From positions 620,001 through 684,000 of the forward strand of contig NZ_JAEPRJ010000001.1 of the NCBI RefSeq assembly GCF_016651435.1: DNA of 64,000 nucleotides, read 5' to 3'. Under the pieces are notes generated by a model. That model ran no database searches, was not told the DNA's origin, and was given only the letters and a program-made list of their open reading frames with translations. The DNA is from Catonella massiliensis (lineage in GTDB: Bacteria; Bacillota; Clostridia; Lachnospirales; Lachnospiraceae). The position numbers were made by a program, and so were the translations under genes. Positions within the stretch are counted from its first letter, which is position 1. Each line of letters opens with the position of its first letter. Shown piece by piece: positions 15,907-25,033 of the stretch.

Positions 15907-16068
15907 TTTGATTATATTTGCTAATCACTGAATAGTACAATTATATTTAGTAAGCTTTTCAATCAAGAACACTCAGTATCTTAAGCAAAATTATTCACGA
16001 AATATCAAGAAAGCACATAATTAAGCCGCAGGCTTAGAATGTACACCATCTACATACAGGAGGATAAT

Positions 16069-17502
16069 ATGAGTACAGACCGTTATATCAGCCCACTTTC
16101 AGGGAGGTATGCAAGCAAGGAAATGCAGTACATATTTTCACAGGATAAGAAATTCACCACATGGCGAAGACTGTGGATTGCCCTTGCAGAAGCAGAAAGA
16201 GAACTCGGCCTTAATATCAGTGAAGAGCAGATAGCAGAGCTAAAGGAGCATGTAAACGATATCAACTATGATGTAGCCATAGCCAGAGAAAAAGAAGTCC
16301 GCCACGATGTTATGAGCCATGTCTATGCCTACGGAGTACAATGTCCTAAGGCAAAGGGAATCATTCATCTTGGAGCAACTTCCTGCTATGTAGGAGACAA
16401 TACAGACATTATCATAATGACTGAGGGCCTAAAACTCGTTAAGAAAAAACTTGTTAATGTAATGAGTAAACTTGCTGATTTTGCTGATAAATATAAGGCA
16501 CTGCCAACTCTTGCCTTTACTCATTTTCAGCCTGCACAGCCTACTACTGTAGGAAAGAGGGCCGCACTTTGGCTTATGGAGCTTACGCTTGACTATGATG
16601 ATATCTGCTACCTTATAGACAGCATGAAATTGCTTGGTTCAAAAGGAACTACAGGTACACAGGCAAGTTTCCTCGAGCTTTTTGATGGAGACCAAGAGAA
16701 GATAAAGAAAATAGATAAGTTAATTGCTAAGAAGATGGGATTTGCAGATTGCTACCCTGTATCAGGTCAGACCTATTCAAGAAAGGTGGACTCAAGAGTT
16801 CTTAATGTACTTGCGGGAATTGCATCAAGTGCCCATAAATTCTCAAATGACATCAGACTGTTGCAGCATCTTAAAGAGGTGGAAGAACCATTTGAAAAGA
16901 GCCAGATAGGTTCATCTGCTATGGCTTACAAGAGAAATCCTATGCGTAGTGAGCGTATTGCATCCCTCTCAAGATATGTGATGAGCGATTTGATGAACCC
17001 TTACATAACTGCGGCTACCCAGTGGTTTGAGAGAACTCTGGACGATTCTGCCAACAAGCGTCTGTCTATACCTGAGGCCTTCCTTGCTATAGACGGCATC
17101 CTTGATTTGTATATGAATGTAGCTGACGGCCTTGTAGTTTATGAGAAGGTGATTGAGAAGCATATAATGGCTGAGCTTCCATTTATGGCTACTGAGAATA
17201 TAATGATGGACGCGGTGAAAAGAGGAGGAGACAGGCAGGAGCTTCACGAGAAGATAAGAACCCTGTCTATGGAGGCTGGAAGGAATGTAAAGGAAAGAGG
17301 ACTTGACAACAATCTCCTTGAACTAATTGCAGCCGAACCATCCTTTAACATCACTCTAGAAGAGCTTAAAAAGCAGATGGATCCGTCCAAGTACACAGGC
17401 CGTTCCAAAGAGCAGGTAGAGGACTTCTTAAAGGAGGTTATAAGGCCTATACTTGAGGAAAATAAGGCTCTGCTGGGACTTGAGGCTGAGATAAATGTAT
17501 AG
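16069..17502 (+). CDS. purB: Adenylosuccinate lyase
   Basis: A 477-aa fumarase-superfamily enzyme that splits SAICAR to AICAR and adenylosuccinate to AMP in purine synthesis. The superfamily signature SSAMAYKRNPMRSERI (about 286-301) holds the catalytic loop; HDVMSHV and TSCYVGDN carry the other active-site positions. An ATG at 16039 is in frame, but AGGAGG at 16058-16063 fixes the start at 16069. The 160 bases upstream hold a small TAAGCC/GGCTTA hairpin (16022-16036) and no purine riboswitch that I can see. Length and core agree with Clostridia PurB. Confidence 0.97.
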   Translation: MSTDRYISPLSGRYASKEMQYIFSQDKKFTTWRRLWIALAEAERELGLNISEEQIAELKEHVNDINYDVAIAREKEVRHDVMSHVYAYGVQCPKAKGIIHLGATSCYVGDNTDIIIMTEGLKLVKKKLVNVMSKLADFADKYKALPTLAFTHFQPAQPTTVGKRAALWLMELTLDYDDICYLIDSMKLLGSKGTTGTQASFLELFDGDQEKIKKIDKLIAKKMGFADCYPVSGQTYSRKVDSRVLNVLAGIASSAHKFSNDIRLLQHLKEVEEPFEKSQIGSSAMAYKRNPMRSERIASLSRYVMSDLMNPYITAATQWFERTLDDSANKRLSIPEAFLAIDGILDLYMNVADGLVVYEKVIEKHIMAELPFMATENIMMDAVKRGGDRQELHEKIRTLSMEAGRNVKERGLDNNLLELIAAEPSFNITLEELKKQMDPSKYTGRSKEQVEDFLKEVIRPILEENKALLGLEAEINV

Positions 17503-17608
17503 ATGAATTTGCAGATAGATTTAAGATTACCGCAAAAGATGCATTTGAATAGAGGTTTGATGTAATTTGAACACTTAACGAAATCAAGCGTTCATAATAC
17601 ATACACAT

Positions 17609-17646
17609 ACCGGCAGAGATATTAGCTTTTATCCTCTGCCGGTTTT
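17609..17646 (+). terminator. Terminator of purB
   Basis: ACCGGCAGAG (17609-17618) pairs with CTCTGCCGGT (17634-17643), ending in TTTT. The convergent permease gene stops at 17660. Confidence 0.85.
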
Positions 17647-17659
17647 CTTATACCAAAAA

Positions 17660-19177
17660 TTAGACATGCGTTCTTACATCGGTGTTTTTTATGAATAATA
17701 TGCCGACTGCGATGGAAGCGAAAATCCATATAGAAGCCGAAATCAAAACCATAGGAAGATTAAGATTTTCTGTAATTGATGTGCTTCCTGCTCCATATAT
17801 CAGTAAAGAATATGGCGTCAGAAAATATAAGCCCTTCATAATGAAAGCAACTCCGCTTAGGCACCCAAGGAAAGCTATGGCAACAGGTAATGCAAAAGAA
17901 TGTAATATAAGTGACAACAAATTTTGTACTGCTGTAATCGCCATCACAGAGATAAGCATTGCAAGAATCCTGCTCCAGAACAACGTAGGTATGCTGTCAG
18001 GAATACCAAGAATTTTCCCGGTAGCGACATATATAACTACCAGCCATATGATACACAGCGAAGATACAAAAGAGGTGGCAGCCCACTTATCCTTAAATAA
18101 TTTAAAAGGAGATGTCACAGATAAAATGAGGTTCCAATTGCTTCCCAGATGCTCCATCCTCCACTGAAGGCTGCATACAACTCCTATTAACGGCGCAAGG
18201 AAAAAGAAACTTAGGAAAATGGAGTGCTGTGTCCACAAATCGCCCCAGGTAAAATGAAGAACACCTTGATTCTGTGTAAAATTAATTGTTCCAATTGTGG
18301 CAGATATTACAGGAATCAGAATAAAAGGAATCCATACAGGATTGCGTTTTAACTTAATTAGTTCCGCAGGAATACTGCTGTGTAGAGAGTGTGTTGCCCT
18401 TACACGGCCGCTACTGCCAAGTGCTTCTCCGGGTTCTATTGCAGAGAAAAGGTACAGGCCGATCAAAAATGTACAAAGAAGATAAATTAGTGCAACAACA
18501 ATCTGTGTAGTTGTAGGCAGTTCCCAGAATACATTCGTAGTACGGGTTGATTCCTCATAATCCATCCTTACACAGCTAAGAGAAATTAGAACTGACCAAG
18601 GAGTCCATGCTATCTTGCTTATAAAGGCAAGGAATAAACCTGTGAGGGTGCCTCCGAAGCCTATGGAGAGTGCTGCAAACTGGCTTGGAAACAAGAGAGA
18701 AATCAGACACTGCACCTGAAACAAAATCATGCCACTTATAACTTCTGCAAAAAAGGTAATCATAATGACCGAATTAGGTACATTTCCTTGAAAACCAAGG
18801 TACCTGCCTAAAAGACCTACACAACTCATCTGTATGATACAGAATAATACAATGTGAATAAGTCCATACAGATTTTTAGACAGAAATATATTGCGTTTGC
18901 TACACAAGGTAGATATAAGATTCCACATAGTGCCTTTGTTCTCTATATCGACAGTCTGACTGGCTAAAATTGCCATATAAACTGAAAGTAAAATGCTGTT
19001 AACTAAAGGAATTCCATAAAATACATTCAACCATTGATGACCATCATTTTTTATACCCTTAAACAGAAGAAAGTAATTTAATACTAACATTACAATAAGC
19101 AGTAGAAAATGATGTTTATGACGGGATTTCATAAATTCAATATGAACTAATTTTGGAAGTTCAACTATATGTGTCAT
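17660..19177 (-). CDS. Fused two-domain ABC permease of the lantibiotic-immunity (LanEG/CprBC) type
   Basis: A 505-aa membrane protein with two similar halves of about 250 residues, each with roughly six membrane segments and each beginning with an ELxKL-like amphipathic stretch (VELPKLVHIEFMKSR near 5; IPAELIKLKRNPVWIP near 265). LanE and LanG, or MutE and MutG, are normally two proteins of this size, so this looks like a fusion of the pair. It overlaps its ATPase gene by 4 bases (19174-19177). Known LanFEG/Cpr transporters expel lantibiotics or other cationic peptides from the membrane. Confidence 0.8.
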   Translation of the reverse strand: MTHIVELPKLVHIEFMKSRHKHHFLLLIVMLVLNYFLLFKGIKNDGHQWLNVFYGIPLVNSILLSVYMAILASQTVDIENKGTMWNLISTLCSKRNIFLSKNLYGLIHIVLFCIIQMSCVGLLGRYLGFQGNVPNSVIMITFFAEVISGMILFQVQCLISLLFPSQFAALSIGFGGTLTGLFLAFISKIAWTPWSVLISLSCVRMDYEESTRTTNVFWELPTTTQIVVALIYLLCTFLIGLYLFSAIEPGEALGSSGRVRATHSLHSSIPAELIKLKRNPVWIPFILIPVISATIGTINFTQNQGVLHFTWGDLWTQHSIFLSFFFLAPLIGVVCSLQWRMEHLGSNWNLILSVTSPFKLFKDKWAATSFVSSLCIIWLVVIYVATGKILGIPDSIPTLFWSRILAMLISVMAITAVQNLLSLILHSFALPVAIAFLGCLSGVAFIMKGLYFLTPYSLLIYGAGSTSITENLNLPMVLISASIWIFASIAVGILFIKNTDVRTHV

Positions 19178-19899
19178 AATGACTCCTTTCCGCCTGTAAG
19201 CTTAAGGAAGGCATCTTCAAGCCCCTCACCCTTTGTTTCTAATTCGGCAAGAGTTCCCTGATAGAGCATTTTTCCTTTATTAATAATGCCAACATAGTCA
19301 GCCATCTGTTCGACTTCACTAAGAAGGTGGCTGGAAATAATCACCGTAATACCCCTTTCTTTTGGCAGTGAACTAATCAGTTCTCGGATTTCATGTATTC
19401 CTGCAGGATCAAGGCCATTGGTGGGCTCATCTAATATTAAGAGCTTAGGACCTCCAAGCAGTGCCATAGCAATACCCAGTCTCTGTTTCATACCAAGTGA
19501 ATAGTTTTTTAGCTTTTTATCACGTTGCTCAAAGAGCCTGACTGTCTTAAGAGAGCGTTCGATTTCATCCTCGTTTACTCCTTTTAGTTTTTGTATGATT
19601 TGCATATTCTCAAGACCTGTAAGGTGCCCGTATCCTCCCGGGTTCTCTATAAGGCTTCCGGTTTGGCCAAGGATAGAAAGCTTGTTTGAGGAGTTTAATT
19701 TTTGATTAAAGACCTTGATTTCGCCTGAGTCAGGATGAATGAGCCCTAGTATCATTTTAAGAGTAGTACTCTTTCCTGCACCGTTAGGACCAAGAAAACC
19801 ATACACAGAGCCAACGGGTACTTGCATTGATAGCTCCTTTACACGGTATGTGTTTCCACTTTTTTTGCTTAGATTAAGTGTTTCAAGAATATAATTCAT
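19174..19899 (-). CDS. LanF/BcrA-type ABC transporter ATPase
   Basis: A 241-aa ATPase: Walker A GPNGAGKST (38-46), signature YSLGMKQR, Walker B LLILDEP, H-loop SSHLL. In place of the usual Q-loop it has SLIENPGGYGHLTG. Glu at this position (E-loop) is the hallmark of lantibiotic-immunity ATPases (NukF, NisF, CprA type). It pairs with the fused permease downstream and is divergent from the two-component system that starts at 20072, the usual layout of peptide-antibiotic detoxification modules. RBS GGAGGTAAGG on the minus strand. Confidence 0.92.
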   Translation of the reverse strand: MNYILETLNLSKKSGNTYRVKELSMQVPVGSVYGFLGPNGAGKSTTLKMILGLIHPDSGEIKVFNQKLNSSNKLSILGQTGSLIENPGGYGHLTGLENMQIIQKLKGVNEDEIERSLKTVRLFEQRDKKLKNYSLGMKQRLGIAMALLGGPKLLILDEPTNGLDPAGIHEIRELISSLPKERGITVIISSHLLSEVEQMADYVGIINKGKMLYQGTLAELETKGEGLEDAFLKLTGGKESL

Positions 19900-19950
19900 A
19901 ACCTTACCTCCAAAAAATTTAAGATGTATTATGTTTACGAGTGATAGGAT

Positions 19951-19989
19951 ACATTAAGAAGATTATGTAAACATTGCGTTAACATTAAG
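19951..19989. promoter_or_regulatory. Direct repeats in the divergent promoter region, candidate response-regulator site
   Basis: ACATTAAG occurs at 19951-19958 and 19982-19989, 31 bp apart (three helical turns), with a further ATTAAGAAA at 19995. OmpR-family regulators bind spaced direct repeats. The link is inference. Confidence 0.35.
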
Positions 19990-20014
19990 GTTAGATTAAG
20001 AAATGCAGGATTCG

Positions 20015-20043
20015 TTGAGTATTGATATAAAATGCTGTATAGT
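20015..20043 (+). promoter_or_regulatory. Promoter of the two-component operon
   Basis: TTGAGT (20015-20020), 17 bases, TATAGT (20038-20043). The 5' UTR of about 22 bases holds the RBS GAGGTGA. Confidence 0.6.
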
Positions 20044-20071
20044 AAATGTATTATATATAAGAGGTGAAAAT

Positions 20072-20779
20072 ATGGATAAGACAACTTGTAAAATATTGTT
20101 AGTAGATGATGAAAAAAAGCTAGCAGACCTGGTAGTAAGTATATTAAAAAGAGAAGGTTATTCTTCTATAGATGTGGCAGAGGACTGTAGGGGGGCAGAG
20201 GATAATATCATTAGGAACAGTTACCACTTAATTCTGTTAGATGTGATGCTTCCGGATGGGAATGGCTTTGAACTATACGAGAAACTATGTCAGTTAGGTT
20301 ATTTATCAGAAATACCGGTTATATTTTTATCTGCAAGAGATGAAGATACAGCAAGGCTAAGAGGACTGGGACTTGGCGCAGATGACTATATAACAAAGCC
20401 TTTTCTTACGAAAGAATTACTTCTTAGGATTGCTGCTGTTCTTAGAAGAACATATAAACTAGAAGAAGGGACTGCTATACTTAGGTGCGGGGATGCATTA
20501 GTGGACCTTGATGCGGGAGTTGTAAAGCATGAGGGCAAAGAGGTATCACTTACATCTAAAGAACTTGCCTTGCTCCAGGTACTTTACCGCAACAGAGGAA
20601 AGATTGTAACTATGGATGCACTATGCAATGCGGTATGGCCTGAAGGCAACTATGGACTTGAAAGTTCATTGATTGTTCATATGCGCCATCTAAGAGAAAA
20701 GATAGAAAAAGATCCGTCAAAGCCTGAATTTCTTACTACAGTACGCGGACTTGGATATAAATTGGAGAAAAACAGATGA
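20072..20779 (+). CDS. OmpR-family response regulator
   Basis: A 235-aa regulator: receiver domain (LVDDEK acidic pair, phospho-Asp in LLDVMLPDG, Lys in DYITKPF) and C-terminal winged helix (LTSKELALL ... TTVRGLGYKL). An upstream in-frame ATG at 20003 lies before the promoter -35, so the ATG at 20072 with GAGGTGA is the start. It overlaps the kinase gene by 4 bases. By position next to a LanF-type transporter it most likely activates that transporter on peptide stress (inference). Confidence 0.95.
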   Translation: MDKTTCKILLVDDEKKLADLVVSILKREGYSSIDVAEDCRGAEDNIIRNSYHLILLDVMLPDGNGFELYEKLCQLGYLSEIPVIFLSARDEDTARLRGLGLGADDYITKPFLTKELLLRIAAVLRRTYKLEEGTAILRCGDALVDLDAGVVKHEGKEVSLTSKELALLQVLYRNRGKIVTMDALCNAVWPEGNYGLESSLIVHMRHLREKIEKDPSKPEFLTTVRGLGYKLEKNR

Positions 20780-21984
20780 GACAAAGGAAAAAAGAAAAAT
20801 TTCAGTTTTTCGCAGGCATAATACTAATGGCATTTGTGCTTCTTATTTTGGATACTTTAATATATGTAATTATAGTTTTAAATATACCGGATGATCACTG
20901 GAATGAGAGCAATCTTATAGAACATATCCGTGTAGAAGATGGGAATTACAGTTTAGATAATAAAGAAAAAGAAAGAATCGTAAAGAATAACCAATTTGCC
21001 ATGCTATTAAATAAGGACGGTGAGATTATTTGGAGTGAATCACTACCTAAAGAATTGCAAAAGAAATATAGTATTCAGGATGTGGTAAAATTTGTAAGAT
21101 ACTACCTTGATGAATATCCGGTTCATACTTATATAGTAAAGCAGGGGATTCTGGTGATTGGAGATAAAGAAAAACAGGTATGGAAGTATATTTTAGAATA
21201 TAATAAAAATGATATTAGAAATGTTATTCTTATGACACCTCTTATACTGCTTATCAATGCGCTGGTTCTAATTATTGTTCCCGTATTGCAACAGAAAAAA
21301 TACCAAAAGCGCAGGGAAGGGGAACGGACAGAGTGGATTGCAGGTGTATCTCACGATATAAGGACACCTCTTGCCATTATTCTAGGGAATACTGATATGA
21401 TTCTTGATTCGGAAGCAGGAACAGACATCTCTAAGAACGTTCAACAGATTAAGGTACAGGGACTTCGCATCCGCAGATTGGTTGAAAATATGAATCTGTC
21501 AAGTAAACTTGATTTTAGCTTTGGTAAGTTTGAAATGAATAAAGCTATAATTAGCAAATTACTTAGAAAAACACTTACTGAATTTATAAATCAGATTGAG
21601 GATGAACATTTTCAATTTGACATAGAAATAGATGAAAGCCTTGACAATCTTGAACTTTCGGTAAATGAAGATTTGGTGGAAAGGGTTTTAATTAATCTTG
21701 TCCACAATTCGATTGCGCACAATGAAGATAGCTGCAATATCATAGTCAGACTGTATAAGGATAAGAGAAGCCACATTTTACTGGAAGTAGGAGATGATGG
21801 AAAGGGAGTGTCAGAAGAGGTTCTAAACAAGCTAAATGACAGAAACTATGCGAATGAACCTAGTAGCGGAAGCCATGGCTTAGGACTTAAAATAGTCAAA
21901 AAAATCGCAGTCTTACACAGATGGAAAGTATATTTTGAGAAAAGAGAAGGAGAGGGATTTATCTGCGTTATAAGACTTGCATAG
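20776..21984 (+). CDS. Sensor histidine kinase of the peptide-response system
   Basis: A 402-aa membrane kinase. Two membrane segments (about 10-35 and 150-170) enclose an extracellular domain of about 110 residues, so it senses outside the cell, unlike the short BceS kinases. H-box GVSHDIRTPLA (His near 194), N-box NLVHNSIAHN, G1 VGDDGKGVS and G2 GSHGLGLKIV are all present. Layout and size match NisK/CprK-like lantibiotic sensors. Translationally coupled to the regulator (ATGA overlap). Confidence 0.93.
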   Translation: MRQRKKEKFQFFAGIILMAFVLLILDTLIYVIIVLNIPDDHWNESNLIEHIRVEDGNYSLDNKEKERIVKNNQFAMLLNKDGEIIWSESLPKELQKKYSIQDVVKFVRYYLDEYPVHTYIVKQGILVIGDKEKQVWKYILEYNKNDIRNVILMTPLILLINALVLIIVPVLQQKKYQKRREGERTEWIAGVSHDIRTPLAIILGNTDMILDSEAGTDISKNVQQIKVQGLRIRRLVENMNLSSKLDFSFGKFEMNKAIISKLLRKTLTEFINQIEDEHFQFDIEIDESLDNLELSVNEDLVERVLINLVHNSIAHNEDSCNIIVRLYKDKRSHILLEVGDDGKGVSEEVLNKLNDRNYANEPSSGSHGLGLKIVKKIAVLHRWKVYFEKREGEGFICVIRLA

Positions 21985-22069
21985 CACAATCTTTTTGGTA
22001 ATAATTAGTTTCATAATTCCTAAGTATAAGTAATATTCCAAACTGTTATGTTTAATAAATGGTACACCC

Positions 22070-22098
22070 TTGCATTTAAGGCGGTCATATTGTATTAT
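22070..22098 (+). promoter_or_regulatory. Promoter of leuB
   Basis: TTGCAT (22070-22075), 17 bases, TATTAT (22093-22098). The 30-base UTR leaves no room for a leader peptide or T-box attenuator. Confidence 0.55.
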
Positions 22099-22134
22099 TA
22101 TGGGAAACATTTGTAAGCAGGAGGAAGAAAATAT

Positions 22135-23223
22135 ATGGAAGCTAATATTACCCTTATAAAAGGTGATGGAATTGGTCCTGAAATAGTGAATGAAGCCGTC
22201 AAAGTGCTTGATAGAATAGCTTCCCTATATGGTCATAAGTTTAACTATAATGAGGTTCTTATGGGTGGTTGCTCGATAGATGAGTATGGCATCCCTCTTA
22301 CAGATGAAGCGGTAAAAACAGCAAAGGCTGCTGATGCGGTTTTGCTTGGTGCAGTTGGAGGCAATACCGATACTTCACCTTGGTACAAGCTGCCGCCTGA
22401 AAAGCGCCCTGAAGCAGGACTACTTAAGATAAGAAAAGAACTTGGGCTTTACGCCAATATAAGACCTGCGATTTTATTTGATGAACTAAGACATTCCTGT
22501 CCATTAAAGGAGTCTACAGGAGAAAAAGGCTTTGACTTCGTCATCTTCAGAGAGCTGACCGGAGGACTCTATTTTGGAGAAAGAAGCACTACAGTAGTAG
22601 AAGGAAAAAGGAAGGCAGTAGATACCTTGGTATATACCGAGGATGAGATAGAAAGAGTAGCAAGGAGAGCCTTTGAGGCTGCACAAGGGAGAAGAAAAGA
22701 GGTTTGCAGTGTAGATAAGGCAAATGTGCTTGATTCTTCAAGGCTTTGGAGACAGGTCGTAGCGGAGGTTGCAAAGGACTTCCCGGAAGTAAAGCTTACC
22801 AACATGCTGGTTGACAACTGTGCCATGCAGCTAATAGCCAATCCTGCACAGTTTGATGTTATTCTTACTGAAAATATGTTTGGAGATATACTCTCAGACG
22901 AAGCAAGTATGGTAACAGGTTCCTTAGGAATGCTCCCTTCTGCAAGCCTTGGAGAAGGAAGATTTGGTCTCTATGAGCCAAGCCATGGTTCAGCTCCTGA
23001 CATAGCAGGTAAAGACAAGGCAAACCCTATCGCAACCATAATGTCATCAGCTATGCTCCTTAGATACTCATTTGGACTAAGTAAAGAGGCAGAAAGCATA
23101 GAAGATGCAGTGAAATCAGTGCTTAAAGAGGGTTATAGGACAGGTGATATCTTTAGTGAGGGAAAGACACTAATTGGTTGCAAAGAAATGGGAGATAGAA
23201 TTGCAGATAAGATATCAAAGTAA
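22135..23223 (+). CDS. leuB: 3-isopropylmalate dehydrogenase
   Basis: A 362-aa NAD-dependent decarboxylating dehydrogenase, third step of leucine synthesis. Seen are the N-terminal KGDGIGPE, LKIRKELGLYANIRP (Arg substrate-binding loop), RELTGGLYFG, the metal/substrate segment NMLVDNCAMQ with ENMFGDILSDEA, and the NAD motif GLYEPSHGSAPDIAGKDKANP. AGGAGG precedes the ATG. leuA and leuCD are not here; leuB heads a cluster with ilvD and ilvB and may be co-transcribed with them (gap 102 bases, no terminator). Confidence 0.98.
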   Translation: MEANITLIKGDGIGPEIVNEAVKVLDRIASLYGHKFNYNEVLMGGCSIDEYGIPLTDEAVKTAKAADAVLLGAVGGNTDTSPWYKLPPEKRPEAGLLKIRKELGLYANIRPAILFDELRHSCPLKESTGEKGFDFVIFRELTGGLYFGERSTTVVEGKRKAVDTLVYTEDEIERVARRAFEAAQGRRKEVCSVDKANVLDSSRLWRQVVAEVAKDFPEVKLTNMLVDNCAMQLIANPAQFDVILTENMFGDILSDEASMVTGSLGMLPSASLGEGRFGLYEPSHGSAPDIAGKDKANPIATIMSSAMLLRYSFGLSKEAESIEDAVKSVLKEGYRTGDIFSEGKTLIGCKEMGDRIADKISK

Positions 23224-23325
23224 GGTGATACTTATGTTTAAAGTGCAATAGAGATAAATGATGTGAGACATTATTATTAAGATATTGTGTGACTGGATAG
23301 CAGAGAGATAGAAAGGATATAATAG

Positions 23326-24999
23326 ATGAAAAGTGATAACGCTAGAGCCGGTATGAAGCAGGCACCGGCAAGAAGTTTGTTTAATGCACTCGGCTTTACT
23401 GCCGAGGAAATGAAAAAGCCAATGGTAGGTATTGTAAGCTCATACAATGAGATAGTACCCGGGCACATGAATATTGATAAGATAGTAGATGCAGTTAGGC
23501 TTGGAGTGGCTGAAGCAGGCGGTATGCCTGTGGTTTTCCCTGCTATTGCAGTCTGTGATGGTATAGCCATGGGACATGTGGGTATGAGATACTCCCTTGT
23601 AACAAGAGATTTGATAGCTGACTCTACAGAATGTATGGCACTTGCACACCAGTTTGATGCATTGGTTATGATACCTAACTGCGATAAAAATGTGCCTGGC
23701 CTCCTTATGGCGGCTGCAAGGGTAAATGTGCCTACGGTCTTTGTATCAGGTGGACCTATGCTTGCGGGCAAGGTGAAGGGCTGCAAAACCAGTCTTTCCT
23801 CTATGTTTGAAGCAGTAGGAGCCTATGCAGCAGGGAACCTAAGCGAAGAAGATGTACTGGAATATGAAAATAAAGCCTGTCCAACCTGTGGCTCCTGCTC
23901 AGGTATGTATACGGCAAATTCGATGAACTGCCTTACAGAGGCACTTGGAATGGGACTTCGTGGCAATGGCACCATACCTGCGGTATATTCTGAGAGAATT
24001 AAGCTTGCAAAACACGCCGGAATGGCAGTTATGGAAATGTTTAGAAGAGATATAAAGCCTCGTGATATAATGACAAAGGAAGCAATAATCAACGCACTTA
24101 CAGTGGATATGGCACTTGGCTGTTCTACAAACTCCATGCTCCACCTTCCTGCAATCGCTCACGAGATAGGCTTTGACTTTGACATAGCATTTGCAAACCC
24201 AATTAGTGAGAAAACTCCTAACCTCTGCCACCTTGCACCTGCCGGCAACACCTATATGGAAGACCTAAATGAGGCAGGAGGCGTATATGCGGTGATGAAG
24301 GAACTTGCTGACATTGGCCTCATCAATACCGAATGTATGACAGTTACAGGCAAGACCATAGGCGAGAATATTAAAAATGCTTACAACAGGGACGAAGAGG
24401 TCATTAGACCTGTGAGCAATCCATTTAGCAAGACAGGAGGCCTTGCTGTACTTAAGGGAAATATCGCACCTGACGGAAGTGTAGTAAAGCGCTCTGCTGT
24501 TGTAGAGGAAATGATGGTACACGAAGGACCTGCGAGAGTGTTTGAGTCAGAGGAAGATGCTGTAGCAGCAATCAAAGGTGGCAAGATAGTACCGGGCGAT
24601 GTAGTGGTTATCAGATATGAAGGGCCAAAGGGAGGTCCCGGTATGAGGGAGATGTTAAACCCTACCTCAGCAATTGCCGGTATGGGACTTGGCTCGACTG
24701 TAGCTCTCATAACTGATGGAAGATTCTCAGGTGCGTCAAGAGGAGCTTCCATAGGACATGTTTCACCTGAGGCAGCAGTCGGAGGCCCTATAGCACTCAT
24801 TGAAGAAGGGGATATTATTTCTATAAACATCCCTGAAATGACGCTTAATGTAAAGCTTTCAGATGAAGAACTCGAAAATAGAAGAAAGAATTGGAAGCCG
24901 AAGGAAATGGCTGAGGTTACGGGCTATCTTAAGAGATATCAGGCTATGGTTACATCAGGCAACAGAGGAGCCATACTTGAAGTGCCTAAGATGCAGTAA
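23326..24999 (+). CDS. ilvD: Dihydroxy-acid dehydratase
   Basis: A 557-aa iron-sulfur dehydratase of valine, isoleucine and pantothenate synthesis. Cluster cysteines lie in NCDKNVPG (about 122) and [19 protein letters not shown] (about 187-205); the C-terminal domain shows [15 protein letters not shown] and [20 protein letters not shown]. The gap to ilvB is 34 bases, so the two are one transcript. Confidence 0.98.
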   Translation: MKSDNARAGMKQAPARSLFNALGFTAEEMKKPMVGIVSSYNEIVPGHMNIDKIVDAVRLGVAEAGGMPVVFPAIAVCDGIAMGHVGMRYSLVTRDLIADSTECMALAHQFDALVMIPNCDKNVPGLLMAAARVNVPTVFVSGGPMLAGKVKGCKTSLSSMFEAVGAYAAGNLSEEDVLEYENKACPTCGSCSGMYTANSMNCLTEALGMGLRGNGTIPAVYSERIKLAKHAGMAVMEMFRRDIKPRDIMTKEAIINALTVDMALGCSTNSMLHLPAIAHEIGFDFDIAFANPISEKTPNLCHLAPAGNTYMEDLNEAGGVYAVMKELADIGLINTECMTVTGKTIGENIKNAYNRDEEVIRPVSNPFSKTGGLAVLKGNIAPDGSVVKRSAVVEEMMVHEGPARVFESEEDAVAAIKGGKIVPGDVVVIRYEGPKGGPGMREMLNPTSAIAGMGLGSTVALITDGRFSGASRGASIGHVSPEAAVGGPIALIEEGDIISINIPEMTLNVKLSDEELENRRKNWKPKEMAEVTGYLKRYQAMVTSGNRGAILEVPKMQ

Positions 25000-25033
25000 T
25001 ATATTTATTTGATTGAAATGAAAAGGAGAATAT

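Noticed and set aside
22504..22841. Minus-strand ORFs inside leuB, ilvD, ilvB and topA
   Set aside because: No RBS, no recognisable domains, and each lies opposite a conserved enzyme gene.
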